Translations under genes and position numbers: made by a program
Shown here: in pieces, positions 1 to 8,573 of the stretch
Position numbering within the stretch: the first letter of the stretch is position 1
Layout of the letters: each line of letters begins with the position of its first letter
Notes under the pieces: model-generated
Databases searched by the model: none
The model's input: only the letters and a program-made list of their open reading frames with translations
Told to the model about the DNA's origin: nothing
Source: Gemmatimonadota bacterium
Lineage (GTDB): Bacteria; Gemmatimonadota; Gemmatimonadetes; Longimicrobiales; Gaopeijiaceae
NCBI GenBank assembly: GCA_022340865.1
Contig: JAJDNC010000080.1
Location: 1 to 34,366, forward strand
Length of the DNA: 34,366 nt
Direction of reading: 5' to 3'

Positions 1-51
1 GTGCTGCGCCACTTCACGGCTCGCTTCGAGCCCCTGTACGAGATGACATGA
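1..51 (+). CDS. C-terminal end of an unidentified protein (5' truncated)
   Basis: Only the last 16 codons are present, ending in TGA at 49-51; the visible tail reads VLRHFTARFEPLYEMT. The stop overlaps the ATG of the hemerythrin-like gene in an ATGA arrangement, so the two genes are probably translationally coupled in one operon. The fragment is too short to assign a family. The reading frame rests mainly on the tidy stop/start overlap. Confidence 0.5.
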   Translation: MLRHFTARFEPLYEMT

Positions 52-620
52 CCAGCGCGAACGACACGCCCACCCGGATCCTCCGGGACCAGCACGAGAA
101 CATCCTCAGGATAGCCACGGTGCTGGAGGTGATCCTGGCCGGCGAGGCCAAGCCCGGGGCCCTGGACTTCGACGCGCTGGAAGACTGCGTCTCGTTCATC
201 CGCCTCTACGCGGACGCGCTCCATCACGGCAAGGAGGAGACGCTCCTCTTCCCCGAGCTGGAGAGCCGGGGGATGCCGCACGACGTCGGCCCCATCGCCG
301 TGATGCTCCACGAGCATCAACAGGGGCGGGGCTACGCCCGGGCCATGGCCGACGCGCTTCCCGCGGCACGGGACGGAAGCGGGGAAGCGCTGCGCGCCCT
401 GGCCGACGCCGGCCATGCGTATGCCGACCTGATCCGCGCGCACATCATGAAGGAGAACAACGTCCTCTTCGAGATGGCGGACCAGATGATCGACGAGCCG
501 GCGTGCCGCACCCTGTGCGCAGCGTACGACGGGGTGTGCCGTCACACCTTCGAGGGACGCACGATGGCCGAGCTCGAGGCGATCCTGGAGCGGCTGCTGG
601 AGAAGTATCCGCAGGCATAG
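48..620 (+). CDS. Hemerythrin HHE cation-binding domain protein
   Basis: This 190-residue protein looks like a four-helix-bundle hemerythrin-like protein that would bind a non-haem di-iron centre. Spaced His/Glu ligand motifs are visible: DQHENIL near residue 16, HHGKEE near 60, HEHQQGR near 88 and HIMKENN near 130. This spacing is typical of the HHE family. Such proteins are known in oxygen or NO sensing, iron handling and repair of iron-sulfur centres; nothing here picks one. It has no signal peptide or membrane segment, so it should be cytoplasmic. The start ATG overlaps the upstream stop, implying co-transcription with the truncated gene before it. It converges on the permease gene that ends at 717. 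Confidence 0.9.
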   Translation: MTSANDTPTRILRDQHENILRIATVLEVILAGEAKPGALDFDALEDCVSFIRLYADALHHGKEETLLFPELESRGMPHDVGPIAVMLHEHQQGRGYARAMADALPAARDGSGEALRALADAGHAYADLIRAHIMKENNVLFEMADQMIDEPACRTLCAAYDGVCRHTFEGRTMAELEAILERLLEKYPQA

Positions 621-653
621 GCGGCGAGCCCCGCATTCGGGATCGGGGCCGCC
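620..653. terminator. Possible stem-loop between convergent genes
   Basis: Right after the hemerythrin stop, gccccg (628-633) can pair with cggggc (644-649). An outer ggcg/cgcc helix (620-623 with 650-653) can form across a bulge. There is no T-tract. It lies between two convergent genes, where a terminator would be expected, but short GC stems are common in this DNA. Confidence 0.3.
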
Positions 654-716
654 GGGCCGGCCTCCCGGTGGGTCCGGTGTCGTCCGACGCGCCCCATCGC
701 GGGGCTGGGAGAGCCG

Positions 717-3452
717 TCACTCCGCCCGGAGGGCCGTCATGGGATCGACCCGCGTGGCCTTCCGCGCCGGGAACCAGGCGGCGAGGACCGCTACCAGGAG
801 CAGCAGGGCGGCGGCGACGACGAACGTCAGCGGGTCGGAAGGCGCCACGTCGTACAGGAAGCTCCGCAGCGCCCGCGACGCCCCCCACGCCGCCAGAGCA
901 CCTGCCGCCACGCCCACGGCCGCCAGCCCCAGCCCCCCCCGAACCACCAGCCCCACGACCTGGCCGGGCTCGGCGCCCAGGGCCACGCGCACGCCCAGCT
1001 CGGGGGTGCGCCGAGCCACCCCGTACGCCACCACGGCCCATACGCCCGTGCACGCGAGCAGCAGGGCCAGGGCGGCGAAGGCGCCCAGGAGCCCGCCGAG
1101 GACCCGAGTGTCGGCAGTGGCCCTCGCCTCCCACTGCGAGTCCGTGGTAACCCCGTGGATGGGGATGTCGGGATCCAGGGAAGCCAGGGCGGCCCGGGCC
1201 GCCGGTATCAGGGCGAGGGGCTCGCCCCGGGTCCGAGCGACGATCTGGACGGGCCCCGGCTCCTGCCGCTCTTCCACGTACGCGTCGGGCATGACCCCCT
1301 GGGAAGGGCGGTCGTAGAGGACGTCCCCCACGATCCCGATGACCTCGGCGGTACCCCCTTCCCCGCCGGTGACCTGCGTACCGCTTGCCGCGCTCGCCAC
1401 ATCCGGCGTGAGATCGATGCCCATGGCCACCGGCTGCCCCAGGGCGTGTCCGTCGGGGAAGAGCCTCCGGGCCGCCGCCTCGTTGAGCACCACCACCGGG
1501 CGCGAGCCCTTCCGGTCCTCGGATGTGAACGTGCGCCCCTGCCGTACCGCGATGCCCAGCGTCCGGAAGAAGTCGTCGCTCACGTAGTTGACACCGATGC
1601 TCGGCCGCGACCCTTCGCTCCAGCGCCGGTCCCCTGCTCTGCGCACGGCGGTGATCATGCAGTGGCCCTGGAGCGGCGCGATGCACGTCACCGCCGCCGA
1701 CTCGACGCCGGGAAGGGCGGTGAGCTTCTCCAGGAAGCGCTCGTTGAAGCCGGCCGGGTCGTCCGACCAGTGGCTGCCCCTGGGGATGTCGTACGAGAAG
1801 GTCACCAGGTTCCCGGACCGGAAGCCCCGGTCCACGCCCTGGAGCTCCCGTAGCGAGCGGAGCAGGAGCCCCGCCCCCACCAGGAGCACCAACGCCAGGG
1901 CGATCTCTCCGGACACCAGCCAACCTCGGAGGTCCATCCCCCGGCGCGTCCTCCGCTGCCCCGCCGTTCCCGCTCGGAGCTGGCGGGCAGGGCTGACCTG
2001 GCTCGCCGCCAGCGCCGGAAGGGCGCCGAAGAGGAGCCCCGTCAGCAGCGTCACCGCCACCGCGAACGCCACCACCGTGCCGTCCACGGTCACGCTCGAC
2101 GGGTCCAGGCCCCGCACCTGCCAGCTTCCGTCCAGGAAACGCGAGGGCCACGCCGCCGCCAGCGCCCGGGCGCCGAAGCCCGCCACCGCCAGCGCCGCCG
2201 CCCCGCCCCCCACCGCCAGGAGCAGGGCCTCCACCAGGAAGCCCCGGGCCACACGCCATCGTCCGGCACCCATGGCGACGCGCACCGCTGCCTCCCGGGC
2301 CCGCCCGTTGGCCCGGGCCACCAGGAGGCCCGCCAGGTTGGCGCAGGCCACCAGCAGGAGGAGCGCGGCCGCCGCGCTGAGGATCAGCACCGAGGAGCGG
2401 GCCTGGTCGTTCACCCGCACCGCCATGAAGGCCCGGGCGGACGCGCCCTGGGTGATGGTGGGATCGCTGATCGGGTAGGTCTCGGCCACCGCCCGACCCA
2501 GCGCCCGCATGTGCTCGTTCAGCGACGCCAGCGACGCTCCCGGCGTCAGGCGTCCCACCCCCACCAGCCAGTGCGCCTGGGCGGCCCGCACCAGGATCGG
2601 GGAGATGAGCGTGGCACCCGTGTGCACCGGAGCGAAGAGTTGGGCGGTGCCGCCCAGCCCTCGGAACCCCCGGGGCGCCACGCCCACCACCGTCACGGCG
2701 TGTCCGTTCAGGGTCACGTCCCGGCCCACGATGCCGCGGTCGCCACCGAAGCGCTCCTGCCAGAGGCCGTAGCCCAGCATGGCCACCGACGCCGCGCCGT
2801 CCGCGTCGTCCGCCGCCGTGAAGTCCCGCCCCGCCGCCGGCGCGATGCCCAGCACGCGCAGGTAATCGGGGGTGACGAGCTCCGCCGTCAGGTAGGCCGG
2901 CTCACCCACCCCGGTGAGGGTGACGTGGCGCGTGCCATACACCGCCGACGCCTGCAGCGGCAGGTCGCGGGCGTCGGCCAGGACCTGGTACTTGCGATAC
3001 GACCAGGGGATAGCCCGCGGCCGATCCCCGTGCGTCGCCTCCGTGAGGTCGAGGAGCACCAGGCGGTCGGGGTCCGGATACGGCGGCGGTGTGAGGAGCG
3101 TCGCCTTGAGGGCCGAGAAGACCGCCGCGTTGGCGCCGATCCCCAGGGCCAGCACCAGCACCGCGGCCGCGGTGAACCAGGGCGTTCTCCTCAGAGCCCG
3201 CACCGCCACGCGCACGTCCGTCCACCACTCAGCCATCGCCATGCCTCCTTTACGTCGCTCCCGCCATCCGCTGCGCGCCAAGTCGGCGGCGGCCCGCAGC
3301 GCGTACGCCGTCGCGCTCCACCGTCCATCGCGGCGCCGCTCCCGCGCCGCCGCACGGAAGGCCGCCAGCATCTCCGCGCCGTACCGCTCCCGGAGCCACC
3401 GGGGATGGAGCAGGAGCGCCAGCCGGAAGAGGAGCGTCCCGAGACCCGTCAC
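717..3452 (-). CDS. ADOP-type (duplicated FtsX/MacB) ABC transporter permease
   Basis: This 911-residue membrane protein matches the acidobacterial duplicated orphan permease type. Residues 1-70 form the typical preamble (LLLHPRWLRERYGAEMLAAF). A MacB-like periplasmic core follows a first membrane segment at about 94-115 (LVLALGIGANAAVF). There are two FtsX modules: one around LLLLVACANLAGLLVARANG and one at the C-terminus, ending AWFPARKATRVDPMTALRAE. The family lacks its own ATPase and its substrates are mostly unknown. I chose the GTG at 3452 because it overlaps the padR stop (GTGA), giving translational coupling, and because it keeps the preamble. The reading frame stays open further upstream, but only across padR. 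No ATP-binding subunit is encoded nearby. Confidence 0.88.
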   Translation of the reverse strand: MTGLGTLLFRLALLLHPRWLRERYGAEMLAAFRAAARERRRDGRWSATAYALRAAADLARSGWRERRKGGMAMAEWWTDVRVAVRALRRTPWFTAAAVLVLALGIGANAAVFSALKATLLTPPPYPDPDRLVLLDLTEATHGDRPRAIPWSYRKYQVLADARDLPLQASAVYGTRHVTLTGVGEPAYLTAELVTPDYLRVLGIAPAAGRDFTAADDADGAASVAMLGYGLWQERFGGDRGIVGRDVTLNGHAVTVVGVAPRGFRGLGGTAQLFAPVHTGATLISPILVRAAQAHWLVGVGRLTPGASLASLNEHMRALGRAVAETYPISDPTITQGASARAFMAVRVNDQARSSVLILSAAAALLLLVACANLAGLLVARANGRAREAAVRVAMGAGRWRVARGFLVEALLLAVGGGAAALAVAGFGARALAAAWPSRFLDGSWQVRGLDPSSVTVDGTVVAFAVAVTLLTGLLFGALPALAASQVSPARQLRAGTAGQRRTRRGMDLRGWLVSGEIALALVLLVGAGLLLRSLRELQGVDRGFRSGNLVTFSYDIPRGSHWSDDPAGFNERFLEKLTALPGVESAAVTCIAPLQGHCMITAVRRAGDRRWSEGSRPSIGVNYVSDDFFRTLGIAVRQGRTFTSEDRKGSRPVVVLNEAAARRLFPDGHALGQPVAMGIDLTPDVASAASGTQVTGGEGGTAEVIGIVGDVLYDRPSQGVMPDAYVEERQEPGPVQIVARTRGEPLALIPAARAALASLDPDIPIHGVTTDSQWEARATADTRVLGGLLGAFAALALLLACTGVWAVVAYGVARRTPELGVRVALGAEPGQVVGLVVRGGLGLAAVGVAAGALAAWGASRALRSFLYDVAPSDPLTFVVAAALLLLVAVLAAWFPARKATRVDPMTALRAE

Positions 3453-3811
3453 GACACCCCCGGCGCCAGCTTCTCCGCCTCCGCCAACCGCACCAGCCGG
3501 GCCAACCGGGCGGTCTCCGCCCTGCCCACCGCGCGCCCCAGGGCCGTCACGCGATAATACCTTCGGCGCGCGTCCGCACCCGGCTCCGGCGGCTTCTCCA
3601 GCTCCTCCAGGAGGCACTGGCGCACCATGCGCGCCAGCGTCGCGTACAGCGTGCCGGGAAGGAGCACGTCCCTCCCGCCCGTCTTCGCCTCCAGGGCCTG
3701 CATCATGGCGTATCCGTGCAGCGCCTCGTCGCCCAGGGCCAGCAGGACGTGGTACTCCGGCGTGGTCAGCGGCAGGAAGGTCTCAGGATCAGGGCGGGGC
3801 ATGGTGGTCAT
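3449..3811 (-). CDS. PadR-family transcriptional regulator
   Basis: This 120-residue winged-helix protein has the PadR N-terminal pattern: LTTPEYHVLLALGDEALHGYAMMQALEA, then a PGTLYATLARM recognition region and the wing RRRYYRVTALGRA. It lacks the long C-terminal dimerisation helix of subfamily 1 and fits the short type. Its stop overlaps the start of the ADOP permease gene. PadR genes coupled to ADOP permeases are a recurrent arrangement, and the regulator probably represses its own operon. A promoter with an embedded palindrome lies about 100 bp upstream. The start is uncertain between 3811 and an in-frame ATG at 3802; neither has a strong ribosome site. Confidence 0.9.
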   Translation of the reverse strand: MTTMPRPDPETFLPLTTPEYHVLLALGDEALHGYAMMQALEAKTGGRDVLLPGTLYATLARMVRQCLLEELEKPPEPGADARRRYYRVTALGRAVGRAETARLARLVRLAEAEKLAPGVS

Positions 3812-4316
3812 CCGGAAGGAGAGGACAGGGGAAGACGAGGAAGATCGGACGAGAGCGCGACGACGAGCACGAAGGGAACGAGGGCAACGAGCGGGCCAGC
3901 TATCATGCTGCTCAATATATTGGACGCCATGAGTATTTCAAACGTTGCGCCGTCAACGTGACCCGCACGGTGAGGGACCCCGACCCCACCATGCCCGCGG
4001 GGATGGCGGACCTGGTGCGCTTGCAGTTGAAGGACGGCGCCCCACCGAACGACGTAGCGGCCCACCTGCGCATCTCGGCTTCGGAAGAAGCGCGGCCGAC
4101 CGGTGGCACCGACCTGGAGGGAGACGTGTCCGAGCCCCCGCCGGCTCCGCGATCCCCCGGACCGCGACCACCACACCCGTAGACCATCGGGTCACGGGAA
4201 GGGTGACGCGCTCCCGTCGGGCTACCATATTTCGCGCGCCACACCCGTCGAAATTCAGGTGCGCACCCGATTCCCGCCGCGCGTCGCGCACCGCTCCACA
4301 CCTGAGGAAAGCGTCC
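3812..4316. other. Intergenic region between divergent padR and symporter genes
   Basis: About 500 bp without a convincing gene. It holds the reverse-strand padR promoter (3914-3941) and a ribosome site (GAGGA at 4304-4308) before the symporter GTG. Reading frames crossing it have no recognisable protein features. A weak forward -10-like TACCAT at 4223 lies upstream of the symporter, without a good -35. Confidence 0.6.
3914..3941 (-). promoter_or_regulatory. Probable sigma-70-type promoter of padR with a palindromic operator candidate
   Basis: On the reverse strand TTGAAA (3941-3936) and TATATT (3919-3914) are separated by 16 bp, close to the TTGACA/TATAAT consensus. The -10 overlaps a perfect 10-bp palindrome, CAATATATTG (3913-3922), in an AT-rich island that stands out in this GC-rich DNA. 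Transcription would start near 3907, leaving a leader of about 95 nt. PadR proteins bind AT-rich dyads over their own promoters, so autoregulation is plausible but inferred. Confidence 0.55.
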
Positions 4317-5618
4317 GTGAAGCTCCACACCAAGATCGCCCTCGGCCTCCTCTTCGGCGCCCTAGTCGGCAGCCTCAGCAACGCCTTCTTCGGCTCTGCG
4401 TCGTGGCTGCTGTGGGTGACGAACAACGTCGCGTATCCCGTCGGCCAGATCTTCCTGCGCATGCTGTTCATGACGGTGGTGCCCATCGTCTTCACGTCCA
4501 TCGCCCTGGGCGTGGCGGGCATCGGCGACATGAAGACCCTCGGGCGTCTGGGCGGGCGCACCTTCGGCTACTTCCTGCTCTCCACGCTCATCGCAGCCAC
4601 CATCGGCCTGACGCTGGTGAACACGCTGCATCCCGGCGGCGGCCTCTCGCCGGAGATCCGCGACGAGCTCATGGCGCGCTTCTCCGGACAGGGCGCCACG
4701 GCCTCGGGGCCGGTGAGCTTCGGGGTCTCCACCTTCGTGGACATCGTCCCCCGCAACCCCGTGAAGGCGGCGGCGGACATGGACATGCTGGCCCTCATCT
4801 TCTTCTCGCTGATCTTCGGCGCCGCCCTCACCCTGATCCCCAGGGAGAAGGCGCAGCCGGTGATCGACGTCCTCGAGGGGATCGGCGAAGCCGTCATCAA
4901 GATCATCGACATGGCGATGAAGCTCGCCCCCTACGGCGTCTTCGCCCTCATCTTCGGGATCACGTCGCAGTTCGGGTGGAGCATCCTCCAGCAGCTCGGC
5001 CTATACGTGGTGGTGGTGGTGGTGGGCCTCCTCATCCACGGCACCGTCGGGATCTCCGCCCTGGTGAAAGTCTTCGGACGCATGAACCCCTTCAAGTTCT
5101 GGCGGTCCATCGACGCCCCCTTCATCACCGCGTTCTCCACGTCGTCCAGCATGGCGACGCTACCCACGTCCATCTCCACCGCGGAGACGGAGCTGGACGT
5201 GCAGCCCAAGATCGCCGGCTTCGTCCTTCCCCTGGGCGCCACCATGAACATGAACGGGACCTCTCTGTACGAGGGCGTCACCGTGCTCTTCCTGGCCCAG
5301 GTCTTCGGCGTGCACCTCCACCTGGGGCAGCAGATCATCGTGGTGGTGCTGGCGGTCCTCACCGCCGTGGGAGCCGCCGGCGTGCCCGGCGGGTCGCTGC
5401 CGCTGATGATGCTGGTCATGGCCACCGTGGGGGTGCCGCCGGAGGGGATCGCCATCATCCTTGGGGCCGACCGTCTCCTGGACATGTGCCGCACAACCCT
5501 GAACGTGTGTGGCGACATCTCCTGCTCGGTCTACATCGACCGCATCGACCGCGAGTGGGAGGGGCTGCCGAAGGCGCAGCCAGGGAGGCACGCACCGGCC
5601 ACAGCGGTGGCCGATTGA
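4317..5618 (+). CDS. Dicarboxylate/amino acid:cation symporter (DAACS, glutamate/aspartate type)
   Basis: This 433-residue inner-membrane protein would import an acidic amino acid or C4-dicarboxylate using a Na+ or H+ gradient. The serine-rich HP1 motif is present (STSSSMATLPTS, 274-285), as is the TM7 motif NMNGTSLYEG (311-320). The substrate site in TM8 is DRLLDMCRTTLNVCGD (385-400). Compared with archaeal GltPh, D389, R392, T393, N396 and D400 correspond to D394, R397, T398, N401 and D405. The arginine favours an acidic side chain in the substrate. TM7 has NMNGT where many Na+-coupled members have NMDGT. The GTG start at 4317 is supported by GAGGA eight bases upstream and by the start of the first helix; upstream in-frame codons look non-coding. 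Confidence 0.93.
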   Translation: MKLHTKIALGLLFGALVGSLSNAFFGSASWLLWVTNNVAYPVGQIFLRMLFMTVVPIVFTSIALGVAGIGDMKTLGRLGGRTFGYFLLSTLIAATIGLTLVNTLHPGGGLSPEIRDELMARFSGQGATASGPVSFGVSTFVDIVPRNPVKAAADMDMLALIFFSLIFGAALTLIPREKAQPVIDVLEGIGEAVIKIIDMAMKLAPYGVFALIFGITSQFGWSILQQLGLYVVVVVVGLLIHGTVGISALVKVFGRMNPFKFWRSIDAPFITAFSTSSSMATLPTSISTAETELDVQPKIAGFVLPLGATMNMNGTSLYEGVTVLFLAQVFGVHLHLGQQIIVVVLAVLTAVGAAGVPGGSLPLMMLVMATVGVPPEGIAIILGADRLLDMCRTTLNVCGDISCSVYIDRIDREWEGLPKAQPGRHAPATAVAD

Positions 5619-5742
5619 CACCGGCCCGTGAGTGGGCTTGCGTTGGGCCCACCACGAGGCGGACGGCGATGCGCGAGGGTCCTGCACCGAGCGTGTCGAC
5701 GGGTCGCCGTGACGAGGCCCTCCGACGCAGGGACAGCACCAC

Positions 5743-6783
5743 ATGAAGATCGGGCTCGTGGGCTTCGCCGGCTCCGGCAAGACCACCGTTTTCAATACGA
5801 TGACCGGCCTGGACGCGCCGGTGGGGTACGGCGGCGAGGTACGCCTGGGGACGGTGCGTGTGCCCGACGAGCGTATCGACGAGCTGTCGGCCATCTTCAA
5901 GCCGAAGAAGACCATCTACGCGGAGATGAGCTTCTGCGACGTCCCCGGGGAGCACGGCTCGGAGAAGAAGGGTCTGTCGTCCAGGGGGCTGCAGCAGATA
6001 CGCGAGCAGGAGGCGCTGTGCCTCGTGCTGCGCGGCTTCCACAATCCCGCCGTCGAGGGCTCACCGGCCCCCGAGGCCGACCTGGAGGCGTTCCACGCCG
6101 AGTGCGTGCTGGCGGACCTCGGAATCGTGGAGCGGAGGTTGGAGCGAGCGCGCAAGGAGAACGCCGACGCGCGTGAGATCACCGCCTTCGAGCTCATGCA
6201 CACCACCCTGGAGTCGGAGCGTCCCCTCCGACTGCTCTCGGAGCACGAGCTGGACCGGGAGATGCTCAAGGGCTATGCGCTCTTGACCCACCGGCCGCTC
6301 CTCGTGGCCCTGAACCGTGACGAGGCCGAGGCGGCCGAGCCCCTGCCCGCGCCGCTGGAGGCCCGCATCGCGGAGCTGGGTGCGGCGGGGATGTCGCTCT
6401 CGGCCAGCGTCGAGGCGGACATCGCCGCGCTGGACGCGGCCGATCAGCCCGCGTTCCTCGAGGACCTCGGACTGAAGGAGCCCGCGCTGACACGCTTCAT
6501 CCGTACCGCGTACGGACTTCTGGACCTCATCTCGTTCTTCACCGTAGGCGAGGACGAGGTCCGGGCCTGGCCCGTGAGACGGGGGAGCAACGCCAAGACC
6601 GCCGCCGGGCGGATCCACTCGGACCTGGAGCGCGGGTTCATCCGCGCCGAGGTGATCCCCTACGAGGTGTTCATGGAGCACGGGTCCGAGGCCGCCGTGC
6701 GCGACCACGGGAAGCTCCAGGTGGAAGGCAAGGAGTACGTCGTCGCGGACGGCGACATCCTGCATATCCGCTTCAACGTGTAG
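5743..6783 (+). CDS. YchF/Obg-family GTPase, divergent
   Basis: This 346-residue protein is like YchF (Ola1) in layout. It has an N-terminal G domain, a helical insertion (about 100-165) and a C-terminal TGS-like/DUF933 domain in which residues 264-311 closely follow the YchF pattern (RAWPVRRGSNAKTAAGRIH, then GFIRAEVIPYE). The G4 motif is NRDE (191-194), as in YchF's NxxE, which lets the family use ATP as well as GTP. G3 is DVPG (66-69) and the G5-like motif is SASVE (220-224). The P-loop is unusual: GFAGSGKTT (7-15) instead of YchF's GLPNVGKST. YchF proteins bind ribosomes and affect stress responses; the role of this variant is unknown. A second, canonical ychF may exist elsewhere in the genome. 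Confidence 0.88.
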   Translation: MKIGLVGFAGSGKTTVFNTMTGLDAPVGYGGEVRLGTVRVPDERIDELSAIFKPKKTIYAEMSFCDVPGEHGSEKKGLSSRGLQQIREQEALCLVLRGFHNPAVEGSPAPEADLEAFHAECVLADLGIVERRLERARKENADAREITAFELMHTTLESERPLRLLSEHELDREMLKGYALLTHRPLLVALNRDEAEAAEPLPAPLEARIAELGAAGMSLSASVEADIAALDAADQPAFLEDLGLKEPALTRFIRTAYGLLDLISFFTVGEDEVRAWPVRRGSNAKTAAGRIHSDLERGFIRAEVIPYEVFMEHGSEAAVRDHGKLQVEGKEYVVADGDILHIRFNV

Positions 6784-6992
6784 GGGGCCCCTCGTCGGCG
6801 GCATGGCCGTCGCCGGCAGGGCTTGGGGAACCGGCCGGCCGCCCACCGGCCCGTCGTCGCCGCCGGGAACCGCGAGGCCCTTTCGGTCCGCAGTCTCCCA
6901 TGCGCACATTGACCGCCGAGGCCCGGGAAGCCCGGGGAGGGAACCGGACGCTGGTCGGGCCGGCTCGCGGTACCTTCGACGAGGAGGATTCC

Positions 6993-8129
6993 ATGGATCG
7001 CCGTGGCTTCGTCGCAAGCGGCGTGGTCGCCACTCTGGCGGGGATCAGCGGCGCCGGCGGCGGCGCCGCCGTCCTCGAGCGAGAGTCCTTCTGGCGCGTC
7101 GGCAAGACGCTCCCCGACGGCACCGTCCGGCTGTCCGCCAACGAGAACCCCCTGGGCCTGGCCCCCTCGGCCCGCAAGGCGGTGATGGACGCCATCGTGG
7201 ACGCCAACCGATACCCCTTCGACTGGCGCCGCCCCCTGGTGGAGGCGCTGGCCAAGCGGCTGGGCGTGAAGACCGAGAACCTGGTCATAGGCGCCGGCTC
7301 CACCGAGGTGCTCCAGATGGCGGTGCAGGCGTACCAGGCACCCGGGGTCCCCCTGGTCATCGCCGAGCCCACCTTCGAGGACGTGCCCCGGTACGAGAAG
7401 CCGTTCCCGTACCGTCTCGAGAGGATCCCCCTCACCGGCAGCGGCTACGCCCACGACCTCCAGCGCATGCGCGACGCGGCCGGAAGGGGCCCCGCCGTGG
7501 TGTACGTCTGCAACCCCAACAACCCCACGGGCACCGTCACGTCCTCCGCCGACGTGGACTCGTGGATCGCCGAGGCGCCGGAGGAGACCCTCTTCCTGGT
7601 GGACGAGGCGTACTTCGAGTATGCGGACACCCCCGCGTATCGGAGCGCGCTGAAGTGGATCGACAGCAAGCCCAACGTGGTGGTCGTGCGCACGTTCTCG
7701 AAGATCTTCGCCATGGCCGGCATGCGTCTGGGCTATGGCGTGGCGCACCCCGAGACGGCCAAGAAGCTGACCGCGTACATCTCGGCCAACAACACCAACG
7801 TGCTGGCGTGCGCCGCGGGGCTCGCTTCCATGGCCGATGACGGCCTGGTGGGGCGCAGCCTGACCGCCAACACACGGGCCAAGAAGATCGCCACCACGAC
7901 GCTGGACGAGCTGGGCCTCGAGTACATCCCCACCCAGACCAACTTCATCATGCACCGCATCCACGGCGATCTGGAGACCTACATCGCCCACATGAAGGAC
8001 AGGGGGATCCAGGTGGGGCGGCCGTTCCCGCCGATGACGGAGTGGAACCGGGTGTCCTTCGGCCTGCCGGAGGAGATGGAGAGGTGGGCGGAAGCGCTGA
8101 GGGGGTTGAGAGCGGCGGGGACCGTATAG
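6993..8129 (+). CDS. HisC-like class I/II aminotransferase with a Tat-like leader
   Basis: This 378-residue fold-type I PLP enzyme resembles histidinol-phosphate aminotransferase. ANENP (49-53), CNPNNPTG (173-180), DEAYFEY (204-210), TFSK with the PLP lysine K237, RLGYG (245-249) and the substrate-carboxylate arginine R353 are all visible. The N-terminus reads MDRRGFVASG followed by a Gly/Ala-rich hydrophobic stretch, which resembles a twin-arginine signal. The ATG at 6993 has a strong ribosome site (gaggagga) six bases upstream, so the leader belongs to the protein. No other histidine-biosynthesis gene is nearby. It may be an exported enzyme acting on another amino acid or oxo-acid; the exact substrate cannot be read from the sequence. 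It converges on the gene at 8145-8555 with a 15-bp gap. Confidence 0.87.
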   Translation: MDRRGFVASGVVATLAGISGAGGGAAVLERESFWRVGKTLPDGTVRLSANENPLGLAPSARKAVMDAIVDANRYPFDWRRPLVEALAKRLGVKTENLVIGAGSTEVLQMAVQAYQAPGVPLVIAEPTFEDVPRYEKPFPYRLERIPLTGSGYAHDLQRMRDAAGRGPAVVYVCNPNNPTGTVTSSADVDSWIAEAPEETLFLVDEAYFEYADTPAYRSALKWIDSKPNVVVVRTFSKIFAMAGMRLGYGVAHPETAKKLTAYISANNTNVLACAAGLASMADDGLVGRSLTANTRAKKIATTTLDELGLEYIPTQTNFIMHRIHGDLETYIAHMKDRGIQVGRPFPPMTEWNRVSFGLPEEMERWAEALRGLRAAGTV

Positions 8130-8144
8130 AGGAGTGCGTCTCCC

Positions 8145-8555
8145 CTAAGGCGAACGGTCCCGGTCGGTGGGACCGCCGGCGGGGAGGCGGTGGGCGACTG
8201 GGTGCGGCGTCGCGCCGGCCTCTGCCGGGAATAGGTCTCTCATCCAGGCTTCCCGCTCCTCCTCCAGATCCACGATCTCGTCCTGCAGCCTCCGGACATA
8301 GGGGACGAGACCGGCGATGCCGCCGGCAAGCAGGGGGATCGCGCCGACCTCGCCCCAGGTGTCGCCCACGCCCAGCACGAGACCGACCACCATGGCCGCC
8401 AGCGCCACGCTCAGGAGAGGCACGTACGCCCACTGTATGACCCGCAGCTTGAATCTAAGCGACGGCACGCTGCGATCGATCTCCCTCAGTCGCGCTTGAA
8501 TGCGCAGGGGACCGTGCTCCGATCCGCCCACTTGGATGTCGGTGTGATCGCCCAC
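8145..8555 (-). CDS. Small membrane protein, unknown function
   Basis: I do not recognise this 136-residue protein. Residues about 42-63 (YVPLLSVALAAMVVGLVLGV) and 70-88 form two probable membrane helices. A charged helical segment follows (VRRLQDEIVDLEEEREAW) that could form a short coiled coil, then a Pro/Arg-rich tail. The GTG start at 8555 has a strong upstream ribosome site (gaggagggg). It begins 18 bases after the stop of the barrel-protein gene, so the two are probably one operon. A helper for an envelope protein is possible but unproven. Confidence 0.7.
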   Translation of the reverse strand: MGDHTDIQVGGSEHGPLRIQARLREIDRSVPSLRFKLRVIQWAYVPLLSVALAAMVVGLVLGVGDTWGEVGAIPLLAGGIAGLVPYVRRLQDEIVDLEEEREAWMRDLFPAEAGATPHPVAHRLPAGGPTDRDRSP

Positions 8556-8573
8556 AGTCTGCGCCTCCCCTCC

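Noticed and set aside
14..199. 61-codon reverse frame over the hemerythrin gene start
   Set aside because: It is antisense to a recognised gene and has no supporting signal.
445..2259. 604-codon frame overlapping the permease gene on the same strand
   Set aside because: It is out of frame with the FtsX motifs and has Gly/Pro/Arg-rich composition.
3808..4328. Small overlapping frames in the padR-symporter gap
   Set aside because: They lack ribosome sites and family features and conflict with the promoter and the supported symporter start.
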